From NCBI GenBank assembly GCA_012799135.1, contig JAAZLW010000228.1, forward strand, positions 1 through 33,851: a DNA stretch of 33,851 nt. The letters run 5' to 3'. The position numbers and the translations under genes were made by a program. The DNA is from Bacillota bacterium. Its GTDB lineage: Bacteria > Bacillota > Limnochordia > DTU087. Numbering within the stretch: position 1 is the first letter of the stretch; every line of letters starts with the position of its first letter. The notes under the pieces are model-generated. The model was not told the DNA's origin and did no database searches. It saw only the letters and a list, made by a program, of their open reading frames with translations. Shown here in pieces: positions 7,016 through 16,265 of the stretch.

Positions 7016-7715
7016 CGCCTTCGGCCTCCTGCTGCTCTTCAAATTTGTAACCAACACCCCAGACAGTGGCGATACTCCACGGCTTGGGCTCTGCCGATAC
7101 CAGTTTCTGTCGTAAACGTTTAATATGAGCATCTACTGTTCGCCCATCACCGACGAAGTCATAGCCCCAAACCTGTGACAGGATCTGCTCTCTTGTATAG
7201 GTCCATCCTGGTCTTTCAGCCAGAAAAACCAGAAGGTCGAATTCCTTTGGGGTAAGAGATGCCGGCTGATCATCGACCAGCACCTCATGGCGAGCCACAT
7301 CAATGTGTAAACCCGGAAACTCCAGGATCTTGGCCCCTTCTTTTTCTCGGTTTACCCGGCGCAAGATCGCCTTTACCCGAGCCACCACTTCTACAGGGTT
7401 AAAGGGTTTCACGACATAATCATCAGCACCTAACTCCAGACCTAGGATCCGATCATAGTCCTCTCCCTTAGCTGTCAGCATGATGATGGGGACGAAACTC
7501 TCCTGCCTAACTGCCCGGCAGACCTCCCACCCATCAAGTCTAGGCATCATCACATCAAGAATCAACAAGTCTGGTTTGCTCTCCCTGGTCTGTCTTAGTG
7601 CCTCAGAGCCGTCTCGGACCGTCACCACCTGATACCCGTCCTTGGTCAAGTACAAAGTTAATAGTTCCAGTACATTGGGATCATCATCAGCGATCAGGAC
7701 CTTCCCTTTCGCCAC
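6993..7715 (-). CDS. OmpR/PhoB-family response regulator
   Basis: 240 residues. The receiver domain (about 5-115) has the acidic pair Asp10-Asp11, phospho-acceptor Asp54 in LILDVMMP, Thr81 and Lys103 in VVKPF. A C-terminal winged helix (about 130-230) carries TPKEFDLLVFLA, VWGYDF and GRTVDAHIKRLRQKL. GTG at 7715 follows AAGGGGAG. It is the first gene of a two-gene operon with the histidine kinase and is separated from spoVT upstream by a terminator. Confidence 0.94.
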   Translation of the reverse strand: MAKGKVLIADDDPNVLELLTLYLTKDGYQVVTVRDGSEALRQTRESKPDLLILDVMMPRLDGWEVCRAVRQESFVPIIMLTAKGEDYDRILGLELGADDYVVKPFNPVEVVARVKAILRRVNREKEGAKILEFPGLHIDVARHEVLVDDQPASLTPKEFDLLVFLAERPGWTYTREQILSQVWGYDFVGDGRTVDAHIKRLRQKLVSAEPKPWSIATVWGVGYKFEEQQEAEGGVSKTQH

Positions 7716-7780
7716 CGGCTTCCACTCCCCTTACACCAGTCTTCTCGTGTCCCAAGTATATCACGGAGTTTTTGGAACAG

Positions 7781-7808
7781 CAAAAACCCGCCACGTAGAT
7801 GGCGGGTT
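7781..7808 (-). terminator. Rho-independent terminator of spoVT
   Basis: On the minus strand AACCCGCC pairs with GGCGGGTT around an 8-nt loop and is followed by TTTTTG. It lies 32 nt after the spoVT stop codon and isolates the two-component operon. Confidence 0.85.
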
Positions 7809-7839
7809 GCTAGTCTTAGTGGCAGCCGGCCAGCTGAGA

Positions 7840-8388
7840 CTAATCGATACCTACTTGTTTGCTGAGAAAACTGGCAGCAGTCTCAGCGACTTTACGTTCA
7901 AACTCACCGAGCTCACGGTCGGTAGCCGCTAGAAGCACTGTCCCTAACAGATCGCCAGTAGGGCTAATGATAGGGGCAACCACCAAAGACCGTAATTCAT
8001 AGTCCTTGGGCCATTCCAGATAAGACTCTTTCTGCAAATGCTCAGCCTGGGCAATAATGGACTTACGTTCAATGGCAACCTTCTTGAGGGCATTGCTGAC
8101 CATACGTTCCTGCATACTTTTGACAGCTTCGCTACTGGCAATCACCTGGTCTTTGTCCGTGATCAGTGCCTGGCAATCAGTCGACTCTTCTAACGCTTCG
8201 ACATATCCTTCAGCTTCTGTCCGCAGGCCCCAAAGGGGAGAAAATTTCTTTAAGACAATCTCGCCATTGGCCTCTGTGAAAATCTCAATAGCGTCCCCTT
8301 CATCGATCCTAAGCTGCTTCCTCAGTTCCTTTGGTACCACGACCCGCCCAAGTTCATCTATTCTACGCACGATGCCTGTTGCTTTCAT
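7840..8388 (-). CDS. spoVT: Stage V sporulation transcription factor SpoVT
   Basis: 182 residues, close to the 178 of B. subtilis SpoVT. Residues 1-50 form the AbrB-type swapped-hairpin DNA-binding domain (ATGIVRRIDELGRVVVPKEL). Residues about 55-182 form the GAF-like domain (VVAPIISPTGDLLGTV). SpoVT adjusts sigma-G-dependent genes in the forespore, in B. subtilis including SASP genes and the Ku operon, so its presence here fits the block at 1739-5132. ATG at 8388 is preceded by AGGAGG at 8 nt. I could not find a convincing sigma-G promoter before it. Confidence 0.93.
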   Translation of the reverse strand: MKATGIVRRIDELGRVVVPKELRKQLRIDEGDAIEIFTEANGEIVLKKFSPLWGLRTEAEGYVEALEESTDCQALITDKDQVIASSEAVKSMQERMVSNALKKVAIERKSIIAQAEHLQKESYLEWPKDYELRSLVVAPIISPTGDLLGTVLLAATDRELGEFERKVAETAASFLSKQVGID

Positions 8389-8487
8389 CGATCCGACCTC
8401 CTCGCTAATATTCTGACCAGCCAAACCAAATTCATACTACAGATGACGGTCAAGCGGGAGGCGAACTAAATCTCACAAGACTATCCC

Positions 8488-9822
8488 TTAAGCAAGATAA
8501 ATGAAGCGCAAAACAAACAATATGGCCAGTACGTGGACGAGCCAATGGGCTTCTTTACCCTTGCCTGACAGTACTTTGATGGCGCTGTAGCTGATAAACC
8601 CGAAGGCAATCCCAGTAGCAATACTAAAGGTAAAGGGCATCCCCACTGCTGTAATCAGAGCTGGAATAGCCTCGGAGAAGTCATTCCAGTCGATATTCAC
8701 AATAGAGCCCATCATCATGGCGCCAACTACGATTAGAGCCGGCGCTGTAGCTGCTGATGGCACGATACTGACAAGCGGCAAGAACAACAGTGACAACAAG
8801 AACATGGCGGCCGTTGTCAAAGCAGTCAGTCCCGTTCTACCACCTGCAGCCACTCCACTGGCAGATTCCACATAGGTCGTTACTGTCGGAGTACCGAAGA
8901 AAGAACCTGCGATAGTGCCTATTGCGTCAGTCATGAGTGCGCGTTCTGCCCGAGGCAAACGCCCCTCCTCATCCAGAAAGCCGCCCCTGGCCGATACGCC
9001 AATCAGTGTCCCTACCGTATCGAACATATCGACAAACAAGAAAGCGAAGATGATATCAAGAATCCCCCAAGAGAGAGCTCCCCGAATATCAAGCTTAAAC
9101 AAAACCGGGGTCCATAGACTCAAGCTTGGCCACTGGATAATCCCTTTAGGCAGAGGAGTAACCCCAAAGGGAATACCTACAGCCGTGGAGATTAAGATCC
9201 CCCAGAGGATACCACCTTTTACGCCCCTAGCCAGCAGAATACTAGTCACCAAAAGGCCAATAGCCGCGACTATGGCAGGAGGATTAGTAAACCGACCAAC
9301 GGTCAGGTATGTAGCTGCATCAGGAACGATAAACTCGGCACTCTTAAAGCCGATAAAGGCGATAAAGAGCCCTATACCTGCTCCAATAGCACTCTTGAGA
9401 GAGGCCGGTACGGAGTTGATGATTGCTTCTCTAACCTTGGTAAAAGTCAGTATCAGAAAGACAACACCAGAGATAAATACAGCTCCCAGAGCTGTCTGCC
9501 ATGGCATACCCATTCCTAGCACTATAGAGTAGGTGAAATAAGCATTGAGGCCCATCCCAGGGGCCAAAGCAAAGGGATAGTTGGCCAAAAAGGCCATCAA
9601 GACAGTGGATAATACCGTGGAAGCAATTGTAGCATACATTACTGCAGCAAACGGCATACCGGTCTCTTGACAGATGGAGGGATTCACGAAAATAATGTAG
9701 GCCATGGTCATAAATGTAGTTATCCCTGCCATGACCTCAGTTCTAACATCTGTCCCCCGCTCCCGGAGATGAAATGTCCTTTCTAGAAATCCTTCATCTG
9801 CAACATTCCTTGGTTTGTTCAC
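8488..9822 (-). CDS. AzgA/PbuG-type purine permease (NCS2-related)
   Basis: 444 residues with about 12-14 hydrophobic segments. The signatures LAPGMGLNAYFTY near 88-100, ALGAVFISG near 115-123, SAIGAGIGLFIAFIG near 142-156 and TVTTYVESASGVAAGGRTG near 310-328 identify the adenine/guanine/hypoxanthine:proton symporter family. It would import purine bases across the cytoplasmic membrane. GTG at 9822 follows AGGAGG at 7 nt. The leader holds two small hairpins (9896-9938), but I see no purine riboswitch core. The exact base transported cannot be read from sequence. Confidence 0.9.
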   Translation of the reverse strand: MNKPRNVADEGFLERTFHLRERGTDVRTEVMAGITTFMTMAYIIFVNPSICQETGMPFAAVMYATIASTVLSTVLMAFLANYPFALAPGMGLNAYFTYSIVLGMGMPWQTALGAVFISGVVFLILTFTKVREAIINSVPASLKSAIGAGIGLFIAFIGFKSAEFIVPDAATYLTVGRFTNPPAIVAAIGLLVTSILLARGVKGGILWGILISTAVGIPFGVTPLPKGIIQWPSLSLWTPVLFKLDIRGALSWGILDIIFAFLFVDMFDTVGTLIGVSARGGFLDEEGRLPRAERALMTDAIGTIAGSFFGTPTVTTYVESASGVAAGGRTGLTALTTAAMFLLSLLFLPLVSIVPSAATAPALIVVGAMMMGSIVNIDWNDFSEAIPALITAVGMPFTFSIATGIAFGFISYSAIKVLSGKGKEAHWLVHVLAILFVLRFIYLA

Positions 9823-9895
9823 GTCACTACCTCCTACGAAATCATGAAATCACGCACTTCTTCTTCAACGAGTTACTGGGTTATTCCTTCTGCAT

Positions 9896-9938
9896 TTGCA
9901 TCCTTATGCAAGATTCTCCGGCAAATGATAGATTTGCC
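9896..9938 (-). other. Two short hairpins in the permease leader
   Basis: TTGCAT-CCTT-ATGCAA (9896-9911) and GGCAAAT-GATAG-ATTTGCC (9920-9938) are perfect inverted repeats 8 nt apart, in the 250-nt gap between the divergent permease and flavoprotein genes. They may be operators or leader RNA structures. I see nothing else in this gap. Confidence 0.45.
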
Positions 9939-10072
9939 TATCTTACTGCCAGAGTATTCCTTGCCAACCACCTGACCGGAGGATTCTTTTCAAGAGAAAG
10001 AGAAAGGCTTCTCTGTAAGTATTCCATAAACATAGTTGACACATGCTAGACTAGACTAACGGAGGGATCAAT

Positions 10073-11245
10073 GTGACAAGAGCCTATGACTGCATAGTGG
10101 TAGGAGCAGGCCCCGCCGGCTCCACTGCCGCTACGCAATTGGCGCAAGACGGTGTCCGGGTGCTCGTCTTGGAACAAGATACTCTGCCACGCTACAAAGC
10201 GTGTGCCGGCGCGGTATCCGGTAGAGCAACCGGTCTGCTCACACTCGATTTTTCGTCTGTGGTGGAGGATGTAATTCACAAGGTCAAAGTGCGGTGGGCA
10301 AATGCCGATACTGCACCGATAGAGTATGTCTCCAAAACCCCGATCGCTTATCTGGTAATGCGTACTAGCTTCGATCAGTTGCTGGTACAGGAGGCAATCA
10401 CTGCGGGTGCCATAATCCATGATGGTGAAAAGGTCCAAGCCATAGACCTACAACCCGAGCATGTAGCGGTACAGACCACCCACTCCACCTATAAGGCAGC
10501 TACACTGATTGGCGCCGATGGTGCGGTAGGCATCGTCGCGCGGCAGAGTGGACTTTATCTAGCTAAGTCCAGTGGTATCGCCCTGGAGATAGAAGCATCA
10601 GTGCCACCCGACCAACTGGCTAAATGGAAGAATACCGTCTTGGTCTCATATGGCATCCCCCGGCATGGCTATGGCTGGCTCTTTCCCAAATCCCAGCATC
10701 TATCCCTGGGTATGGGCACCTTTTCACCCCGCCGCCGGGAGTTTGTCAGCGATTTCTCGGCCTTCACTGACTCGTTAGGGATCCCCTGGGAGTGGCAGGA
10801 TCTTAAGGCACATCCCATCCCTTTAGGGGGTAGGGATCGACGTTTCTGCTTGCCGAGGCTGCTTCTGGTCGGTGACGCTGCCGGCCTTGCTGACCCGCTC
10901 TCGGGCGAAGGCATAGCCCATGCCCTGCATAGCGGCTTGGTGGCTGCCGATAGTGTCTTGGCTAGCTTGGACTCGGGGGATTTCTCCATGCATAGCTATC
11001 AGACCGCCATAGAGCAAGAGATCAATAGTAATCTGCGGGTAGCCAAACAGCTTTCAAACGCTTTCTATACTCTACCCAAGGTATTCTTCCACCTGTTCTT
11101 AACAAGCCAAGAGATCCTTGCCTGGTATTTCCAACTCGTACAAGGAGACCGAGATTACCAGGATGTCTGGGAGCTGGTTAGGAAGCTCCTCAAGCCCCAA
11201 GGATTGCTCAAATGGCGGGAACATGGTGAATATCCGACCCAGTAA
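10073..11245 (+). CDS. Geranylgeranyl reductase family FAD-dependent oxidoreductase
   Basis: 390 residues. The N-terminal dinucleotide-binding motif is VVGAGPAGSTAA (about 9-20), followed by the PRYKACAGAVSG motif near 42-53 that parallels the PxxKxCGG stretch of the family. The second FAD motif is LLVGDAAGLADPLSGEGIAHAL near 265. These flavoproteins reduce double bonds of prenyl chains on lipids or quinones. GTG at 10073 follows GGAGGG; ATG at 10071 is out of frame and reads ATG-TGA. It stands alone between the permease and groESL, so the substrate is unknown. Confidence 0.87.
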   Translation: MTRAYDCIVVGAGPAGSTAATQLAQDGVRVLVLEQDTLPRYKACAGAVSGRATGLLTLDFSSVVEDVIHKVKVRWANADTAPIEYVSKTPIAYLVMRTSFDQLLVQEAITAGAIIHDGEKVQAIDLQPEHVAVQTTHSTYKAATLIGADGAVGIVARQSGLYLAKSSGIALEIEASVPPDQLAKWKNTVLVSYGIPRHGYGWLFPKSQHLSLGMGTFSPRRREFVSDFSAFTDSLGIPWEWQDLKAHPIPLGGRDRRFCLPRLLLVGDAAGLADPLSGEGIAHALHSGLVAADSVLASLDSGDFSMHSYQTAIEQEINSNLRVAKQLSNAFYTLPKVFFHLFLTSQEILAWYFQLVQGDRDYQDVWELVRKLLKPQGLLKWREHGEYPTQ

Positions 11246-11254
11246 CCAGGTCGA

Positions 11255-11280
11255 TTGCGAAATGGCATTGTGAAATGGCA
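11255..11280 (+). repeat. 13-bp tandem duplication
   Basis: TTGCGAAATGGCA (11255-11267) is followed at once by TTGTGAAATGGCA (11268-11280), one difference. It lies between the flavoprotein stop codon and the groESL promoter. Confidence 0.6.
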
Positions 11281-11338
11281 ATGTGGCGATATAGTAGTTT
11301 GGCCACTGTCACTTATTGTTTTTTTGACCAGCACCCCC

Positions 11339-11366
11339 TTGACAAGACGTGGTATTTGTATATATT
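11339..11366 (+). promoter_or_regulatory. Sigma-A type promoter of groESL
   Basis: TTGACA (11339-11344), a 16-nt spacer and TATATT (11361-11366). The CIRCE operator begins 9 nt downstream, so repressor binding would cover the transcription start. Confidence 0.8.
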
Positions 11367-11374
11367 AGAAATTA

Positions 11375-11401
11375 GTAGCACTCGACTTCATTGAGTGCTA
11401 A
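11375..11401 (+). promoter_or_regulatory. CIRCE operator (HrcA binding site)
   Basis: GTAGCACTC, 9 nt, GAGTGCTAA matches the CIRCE consensus TTAGCACTC-N9-GAGTGCTAA with one difference at the first base of the left arm. HrcA represses groESL at such sites until heat shock. The hrcA gene is not in this window. Confidence 0.93.
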
Positions 11402-11442
11402 CAGTCAAGACTGCTAATAAATTGCCATGGGAGGTATGTTGG

Positions 11443-11724
11443 ATGCTTAAGCCACTAGCAGATAGGGTTGTGGTCAAAGCCATTGAACAGGAAGAAAAAA
11501 CGAAAGGTGGCATCGTACTACCGGATACGGCCAAGGAGAAGCCACAGGAAGGTGAAGTAGTCGCCATAGGACCAGGTAAGCTGCTAGATAACGGAAAGCG
11601 GGCACCTATGGAGGTAAAGGTGGGTGACCGAGTGGTTTACGCTAAGTATGGCGGCACTGAGATCAAGATTGAGGGAGAGGAATATCTCATCCTTAGAGAG
11701 TCAGATATTCTGGCCATCCTATGA
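11443..11724 (+). CDS. groES: Co-chaperonin GroES
   Basis: 93 residues, full length. It starts [20 protein letters not shown], has the mobile loop [16 protein letters not shown] near 18-33, and continues with [10 protein letters not shown] and [19 protein letters not shown]. It forms the heptameric lid of the GroEL folding chamber. I chose ATG 11443 after GGGAGG; an upstream in-frame ATG at 11395 lies inside the CIRCE element. groEL follows after 32 nt. Confidence 0.97.
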   Translation: MLKPLADRVVVKAIEQEEKTKGGIVLPDTAKEKPQEGEVVAIGPGKLLDNGKRAPMEVKVGDRVVYAKYGGTEIKIEGEEYLILRESDILAIL

Positions 11725-11756
11725 GTTTGAATAACTTACTGTGAGGAGGTTTTCTT

Positions 11757-13370
11757 ATGGCTAAGCAACTCATATTTGAGCTTGACGCTCGACGAGCACT
11801 GGAGCGAGGAGTAACAGCCGTCACCAATGCGGTAAAGGTCACTCTCGGACCCCGTGGTCGTAATGCAGTCTTGGAACGCAAGTATGGATCACCGATCATC
11901 ACCAAGGATGGAGTCACCGTAGCCAAAGAGATAGAGTTGAAAGACCCCTATGAAAATATGGGGGCACAGCTCTGCCGAGAGGTTGCCTCCAAAACCAATG
12001 ATGTGGCCGGCGATGGCACCACCACTGCCACGGTGCTCGCCCATGCCATAGTCACTGAAGGGCTAAAAAACGTAGCCGCCGGAGCCAACCCCATTGCACT
12101 CAAACGAGGCATCGATAAAGCAGTTAAGGTTGCTGTAGACGAGATTCAGCGGGTCGCTATCCCGGTGGAAGGTAAGGAAAACATTGCCCATGTTGGCGCC
12201 ATCGCCGGTAATGACAAATACATCGGTGAACTGATCAGTGAAGCTATGGAGAAAGTAGGTAAGGATGGAGTCATCACGGTAGAGGAAGGCAAAGGCACTG
12301 GTACGAGGGTAGAAGTTGTGGAAGGAATGGAGTTCGATCGAGGCTATATTTCCGCCTATTTTGTTACCAATACCGAAACCCTAGAAACCAGACTAGAGGA
12401 TCCCTACATTCTCATTCACGAGAAGAAGATTTCAGCCGTCCACGAAATGCTGCCAATCCTAGAGAAAGTAGTCCAGACAGGTCGCCCACTTTTAGTAATT
12501 GCCGAGGATCTAGAGGGCGAAGCCCTTGCTACTTTGGTTGTAAACAAGTTGCGGGGCGTGCTCAATGTCTGTGCAGTCAAAGCACCTGGCTTCGGCGATC
12601 GCCGTAAAGCCATGTTAGAGGATATTGCTACCCTTACCGGCGGCACCGTCATCTCCGAGGATTTGGGACAGAAACTGGAAAATGTAGATCTATCCATGCT
12701 TGGCGAAGCGCGGTTGGTGACAGTAAGCAAAGAGAATACTACTATTATCGAAGGCAAAGGCAAACCCGAGGCAGTCAAGGGACGTGTGGAACAGATCAAG
12801 CGGGAGATCGAGGAAACTGACTCTGATTACGACCGGGAGAAATTGCAGGAGCGTCTGGCCAAACTAGCTGGTGGAGTGGCGGTCATTGAGGTGGGAGCAT
12901 CTACCGAGACTGAACTCAAGGAGAGGAAGAAGCGCATCGAAGACGCGGTACACGCCACCCGAGCCGCCGTTGAAGAAGGAATTGTAGCCGGCGGTGGAAC
13001 AGTGCTGATCGACATTCTCCCCGCCCTGGACAAATTGGAGCTCGTTAATGATGAGGCTGTCGGTGTCGCTATCCTGCGTAGGGCCCTAACGGAGCCATTG
13101 CGGCAAATTGCTAACAATGCGGGGCTAGAAGGTGCAGTAGTTGTGGAACGTATCAAGGCAGAGAAGCCCGGAATCGGCTTTGATGTAGTGACTGAGAAAT
13201 ACGTAGACATGATCAAAACAGGCATTTCCGACCCTGCGAAGGTGACCCGAAGTGCACTTCAAAATGCAGCCAGTATCGGAGGCATGCTCCTGACCACAGA
13301 AGCCTTAGTAACCGATATCCCCAAGGAGGAGCCAATCCCGCCATACCCACCGGAGGATATGGATTACTAA
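11757..13370 (+). CDS. groEL: Chaperonin GroEL
   Basis: 537 residues. ATP-binding motifs [22 protein letters not shown] and [14 protein letters not shown] lie in the equatorial domain; the apical domain and the second equatorial half ([16 protein letters not shown]) are complete. GroEL folds client proteins in its GroES-capped chamber. AGGAGG precedes ATG 11757. The C-terminus ends [14 protein letters not shown] and lacks the usual Gly-Gly-Met repeats. The N-terminus [18 protein letters not shown] also departs slightly from the common AKEIKF form. Confidence 0.97.
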   Translation: MAKQLIFELDARRALERGVTAVTNAVKVTLGPRGRNAVLERKYGSPIITKDGVTVAKEIELKDPYENMGAQLCREVASKTNDVAGDGTTTATVLAHAIVTEGLKNVAAGANPIALKRGIDKAVKVAVDEIQRVAIPVEGKENIAHVGAIAGNDKYIGELISEAMEKVGKDGVITVEEGKGTGTRVEVVEGMEFDRGYISAYFVTNTETLETRLEDPYILIHEKKISAVHEMLPILEKVVQTGRPLLVIAEDLEGEALATLVVNKLRGVLNVCAVKAPGFGDRRKAMLEDIATLTGGTVISEDLGQKLENVDLSMLGEARLVTVSKENTTIIEGKGKPEAVKGRVEQIKREIEETDSDYDREKLQERLAKLAGGVAVIEVGASTETELKERKKRIEDAVHATRAAVEEGIVAGGGTVLIDILPALDKLELVNDEAVGVAILRRALTEPLRQIANNAGLEGAVVVERIKAEKPGIGFDVVTEKYVDMIKTGISDPAKVTRSALQNAASIGGMLLTTEALVTDIPKEEPIPPYPPEDMDY

Positions 13371-13386
13371 GCCGACCTTCACCATC

Positions 13387-13425
13387 AGCAAGAAGCCTTT
13401 GACACCTCTGCAAAGGCTTCTTGCT
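13387..13425. terminator. Long perfect hairpin between groEL and SCIFF maturase
   Basis: AGCAAGAAGCCTTTG (13387-13401) pairs perfectly with CAAAGGCTTCTTGCT (13411-13425) around a 9-nt loop. It lies 17-18 nt from the stop codons of two convergent genes and probably terminates both, although neither side has a strong T-run. Confidence 0.75.
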
Positions 13426-13442
13426 AACTTCCACTAACCCAC

Positions 13443-14900
13443 CTATGTCTCCATCAAGCGGGCTTGGATATAGATACTGCATTCCAGGCGCTTTTTCAGC
13501 AATTGACAACTAAGGGTATCGGGCTGCTTGATGTCGCCATTCGCGCTTACGGCATTGGCATGACAGCCACCACTACAGAAAAATCTAGCCCAACACTGAC
13601 GACATACCGCCTTATTGAGGACATGTGATGTCCTGAAGAGCTCCTGGATCTCCTTATCCAGGGAAGCATCACCAAGACTCCCCATCCGGTATTGCTCGCG
13701 ACCAACAAATTGATGGCAGGGATAAACATCGCCATCGGGAGTAATAGCCAGGTATTCAGTACCGGCCCCACAACCGGTTAATCTCTTGGAAAGACACTGA
13801 CCTTCCAACAAGGACAGATTAAAGTGGTAAAACTCAAACCGGTTGTCTGTTGGGTACATCTCACAGTAATATTCGGCTAGTTGGTCATACTGCTGAAATA
13901 GCTCGGGTAGGTCCTCAAGATGCAAAGCATAGGATCTGTGTGGTTCAGCCACCACCGGTTCTACCGAGACCCGGTCAAAACCAGCTTCTACCAAATGCCG
14001 CACATCCTGGAAGAAATCTTTGTTATAGGCCGTGTATGTGCCTCTGACATAGTACTGTCTGGTCTGCCGAAGCGCTGCTACCCGACGCAACCAAGGCAGA
14101 ACGGCATCGTATACTGATTCACCATCCAAAGCTACCCGCATATAATCATTAACGGTCGGACGGCCATCTAGACTTAGTACTAAGTTGAACATTTTCTCAT
14201 TAAGATAGCCAGCCGTTTCCTCATCCAAGAGTAATCCATTGGTAGTCAAGGTAAAGCGGATCTCTTTCCCTTCTGCATCAGCTCGCCTTTGGCCATACGC
14301 CACAGCCTCTTTGACTACAGGCAGGTTCAAGAGAGGTTCTCCTCCGAAAAAATCTACTTCTACCCGTTCTCGCCCATCACTGTTCGCCAACAGAAAATCA
14401 ATGGCCCTAAGAGCAGTCGCCGAACGCATATTCAACCTTTCGCCACCGAAGGTGCCGGTACCGGCAAAGCAATACCGGCATCGCAAATTGCAGTCATGGG
14501 ATACGTTCAGGCAAAGGGCCTTGAGGGAATGAGCAGGGAGCTTTTCACCTACCAAGCCATCAAGATAGGCATCATCATAGAAGAGTAGGTCCTTTTCAAC
14601 AAGCTCATCAAGTTCCTGAGCGGCTTCCCTCACTGGGCCTTCTCCGTAGACAGCAAATAGCTTTTGGCATTCTTGCCACCAGGGAGAGGCAGAGTCTTTC
14701 CCCATGTAGCCATTCCCAGACTTCCACTCGCTAAGGCAATGGCGAGAACCAGAGGAAAGCCCACCTTTGGCCTCCTGTTCCAGTTCTATCCACAGGCCCA
14801 GCAATTCATATGCCACTTCATCGAGCTGATGAATACAAGCACTGCCACCATCCACTGCAAAGAAAAGGCCTCCCTGGCGAAACCGGTGTATAGTTATCAT
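13443..14900 (-). CDS. Radical-SAM SCIFF peptide maturase (thioether-forming)
   Basis: 485 residues. The radical-SAM cluster motif is CNLRCRYC with Cys137, Cys141 and Cys144, and the SAM-binding GGEP is at 186-189. An N-terminal precursor-recognition region (about 1-125) precedes it, and a Cys-rich SPASM/twitch region (about 380-475, with CRQCWARFFCSGGCH) follows for auxiliary Fe-S clusters. Such enzymes join Cys sulfur to non-alpha carbons in the SCIFF peptide (ranthipeptides). ATG 14900 follows GGAGGG. It is 93 nt downstream of the peptide gene, across a terminator-like hairpin. Residues about 44-72 may be an insertion, as the protein looks slightly longer than usual. Confidence 0.94.
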   Translation of the reverse strand: MITIHRFRQGGLFFAVDGGSACIHQLDEVAYELLGLWIELEQEAKGGLSSGSRHCLSEWKSGNGYMGKDSASPWWQECQKLFAVYGEGPVREAAQELDELVEKDLLFYDDAYLDGLVGEKLPAHSLKALCLNVSHDCNLRCRYCFAGTGTFGGERLNMRSATALRAIDFLLANSDGRERVEVDFFGGEPLLNLPVVKEAVAYGQRRADAEGKEIRFTLTTNGLLLDEETAGYLNEKMFNLVLSLDGRPTVNDYMRVALDGESVYDAVLPWLRRVAALRQTRQYYVRGTYTAYNKDFFQDVRHLVEAGFDRVSVEPVVAEPHRSYALHLEDLPELFQQYDQLAEYYCEMYPTDNRFEFYHFNLSLLEGQCLSKRLTGCGAGTEYLAITPDGDVYPCHQFVGREQYRMGSLGDASLDKEIQELFRTSHVLNKAVCRQCWARFFCSGGCHANAVSANGDIKQPDTLSCQLLKKRLECSIYIQARLMET

Positions 14901-14927
14901 GTACCTTCACCCTCCAACCTTTCCATG

Positions 14928-14968
14928 AAAAATCCACGAGTGAGCCGCCAAGCGCCCCCCTCGTGGAT
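14928..14968 (-). terminator. Terminator or attenuator between SCIFF gene and maturase
   Basis: On the minus strand ATCCACGAG pairs with CTCGTGGAT (9 bp) around a 19-nt G/C-rich loop and runs into TTTTT. It stands between scifF and the maturase. Partial read-through would give much more precursor than enzyme. Confidence 0.72.
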
Positions 14969-14993
14969 GCTAGATCACCAAGCGTGCCTTCCA

Positions 14994-15152
14994 CTACTTG
15001 TTTTCACAAGCTATATTGCCCACAGTGCATGAAGTCTTGCAGGCGGATTGGCACGCAGCCTGACACTTCCCGCAGCCACCTGTCTTTAGGCTGGCTTGCA
15101 GATTATAGTTACTGAGCGTTCGTACATGTCGCTGTGTTACATTGCGCTTCAT
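14994..15152 (-). CDS. scifF: SCIFF ranthipeptide precursor (six Cys in forty-five)
   Basis: 52 residues. The leader HVRTLSNYNLQASLKT is followed by the core GGCGKCQAACQSACKTSCTV and then GNIACENK. Its six cysteines are spaced as in the SCIFF family, which is found across clostridia; the mature peptide carries thioether cross-links. I chose ATG 15152, which gives a product near family size, but the ribosome-binding site is weak. GTG at 15185 would add 11 residues and lies 18 nt after AGGAGG. The peptide follows an oligopeptide transporter operon on the same strand. Confidence 0.9.
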   Translation of the reverse strand: MKRNVTQRHVRTLSNYNLQASLKTGGCGKCQAACQSACKTSCTVGNIACENK

Positions 15153-15268
15153 TTTGTTGGCTAGCTTCCGATACTGACAATGCACTATCGGGAGCCTGGC
15201 CTTCCCTCCTTTGTCTAAACCTAGGACATTCCGTGTTCCCTGTTAGCCAATGACCCTACCCAAAGGCC

Positions 15269-16264
15269 CTAGGCGGATACCTTCTTAGGCTTGTTCACCA
15301 AATGACATGCCACAAAATGCCCGCCCCCAGCATCGGCAAAGACTGGTTCCTCATGTCGGCAAATCTCCTTAGCCACCGAGCAACGGGTATGAAAGCGGCA
15401 CCCCGAGGGTGGGTTGATCGGTGAAGGCACATCGCCTTCCAGGATAATTCGCTCCCGTGTCAAGGTCGGATCCGGAATAGGGATGGCGGACAAAAGAGCC
15501 TTTGTGTAAGGGTGTAGGGGGTTATCATAAAGAGAATTCTTGTCGGTCAGCTCTACGATCTTCCCTAAATACATTACGGCCACTCGATCAGATATATGCT
15601 TAACTACACTCAAATCATGAGCGATGAACAGGTAAGTAAGCCCATACTCCTTTTGCAGGTCCTGCAGTAAATTCACAACCTGAGCCTGAATAGATACATC
15701 CAAGGCCGATACCGGTTCATCACAGACGATGATCCTGGGGTTAACTGCCAATGCCCTGGCCACGCCAATCCGCTGCCTCTGTCCACCACTAAATTCATGG
15801 GGATAACGCCGAGCATGGTAACTGGCCAGCCCCACAACCTCCAAGAGCTGCCTGACCCGCTGCTCCTTTTCGCGACCTCGGGCAATGCCATGAATCTGCA
15901 GAGGCTCTCCAATTATGTCTCCTACCGTCATTCTCGGGTTAAGAGAGGCATATGGGTCTTGAAAGATAATCTGCATATCCCGGCGCAGCTCCCGCATTTC
16001 CTCCCGTCCTAAGTTCAGGATGTTCTGCCCTTCAAACCATACTTCTCCGGAGGTGGCCTCAATGAGCCGTAGGATCAGTCGACCGGTGGTAGACTTGCCA
16101 CAACCTGACTCGCCTACCAAACCAAGAGTTTCTCCCTTGTTGATACTAAAGCTCACCCCATCTACGGCCTTGACCGCTCCTACTTGCTTAGACATGATAA
16201 AGCCCTTGTGGATCGGGAAATGCTTGACTAGATCCTTCACTTCCAGCAAAGGTGCAGCACCCAT
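15269..16264 (-). CDS. Oligopeptide/dipeptide ABC transporter ATP-binding protein (OppF/DppF)
   Basis: 331 residues. Walker [10 protein letters not shown] near 53-61, Q-loop FQDP, signature [15 protein letters not shown] and Walker [13 protein letters not shown] are all present. The C-terminal extension with Cys residues ([18 protein letters not shown], then ACH) is typical of this subfamily and may bind an Fe-S cluster. It powers peptide import with the OppD-like partner. The ATG follows the oppD stop codon by one base, so the two are coupled. Confidence 0.93.
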   Translation of the reverse strand: MGAAPLLEVKDLVKHFPIHKGFIMSKQVGAVKAVDGVSFSINKGETLGLVGESGCGKSTTGRLILRLIEATSGEVWFEGQNILNLGREEMRELRRDMQIIFQDPYASLNPRMTVGDIIGEPLQIHGIARGREKEQRVRQLLEVVGLASYHARRYPHEFSGGQRQRIGVARALAVNPRIIVCDEPVSALDVSIQAQVVNLLQDLQKEYGLTYLFIAHDLSVVKHISDRVAVMYLGKIVELTDKNSLYDNPLHPYTKALLSAIPIPDPTLTRERIILEGDVPSPINPPSGCRFHTRCSVAKEICRHEEPVFADAGGGHFVACHLVNKPKKVSA

Positions 16265-16265
16265 C

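Noticed and set aside
8389-8487. Sigma-G promoter for spoVT
   Set aside because: A GTATG word is present on the minus strand, but no CATnhTA box lies 17-18 nt downstream.
8915-9532. Plus-strand open frame of 205 codons
   Set aside because: It lies wholly antisense to the AzgA-type permease, whose motifs are clear.
9774-10049. Plus-strand open frame of 91 codons between permease and flavoprotein
   Set aside because: It overlaps the start of the well-supported permease gene, has no ribosome-binding site and shows no recognisable motif.
10035-10064. Promoter for the flavoprotein gene with TTGACA at 10036-10041
   Set aside because: The -35 box is perfect, but no acceptable -10 box lies 16-18 nt downstream before the ribosome-binding site.
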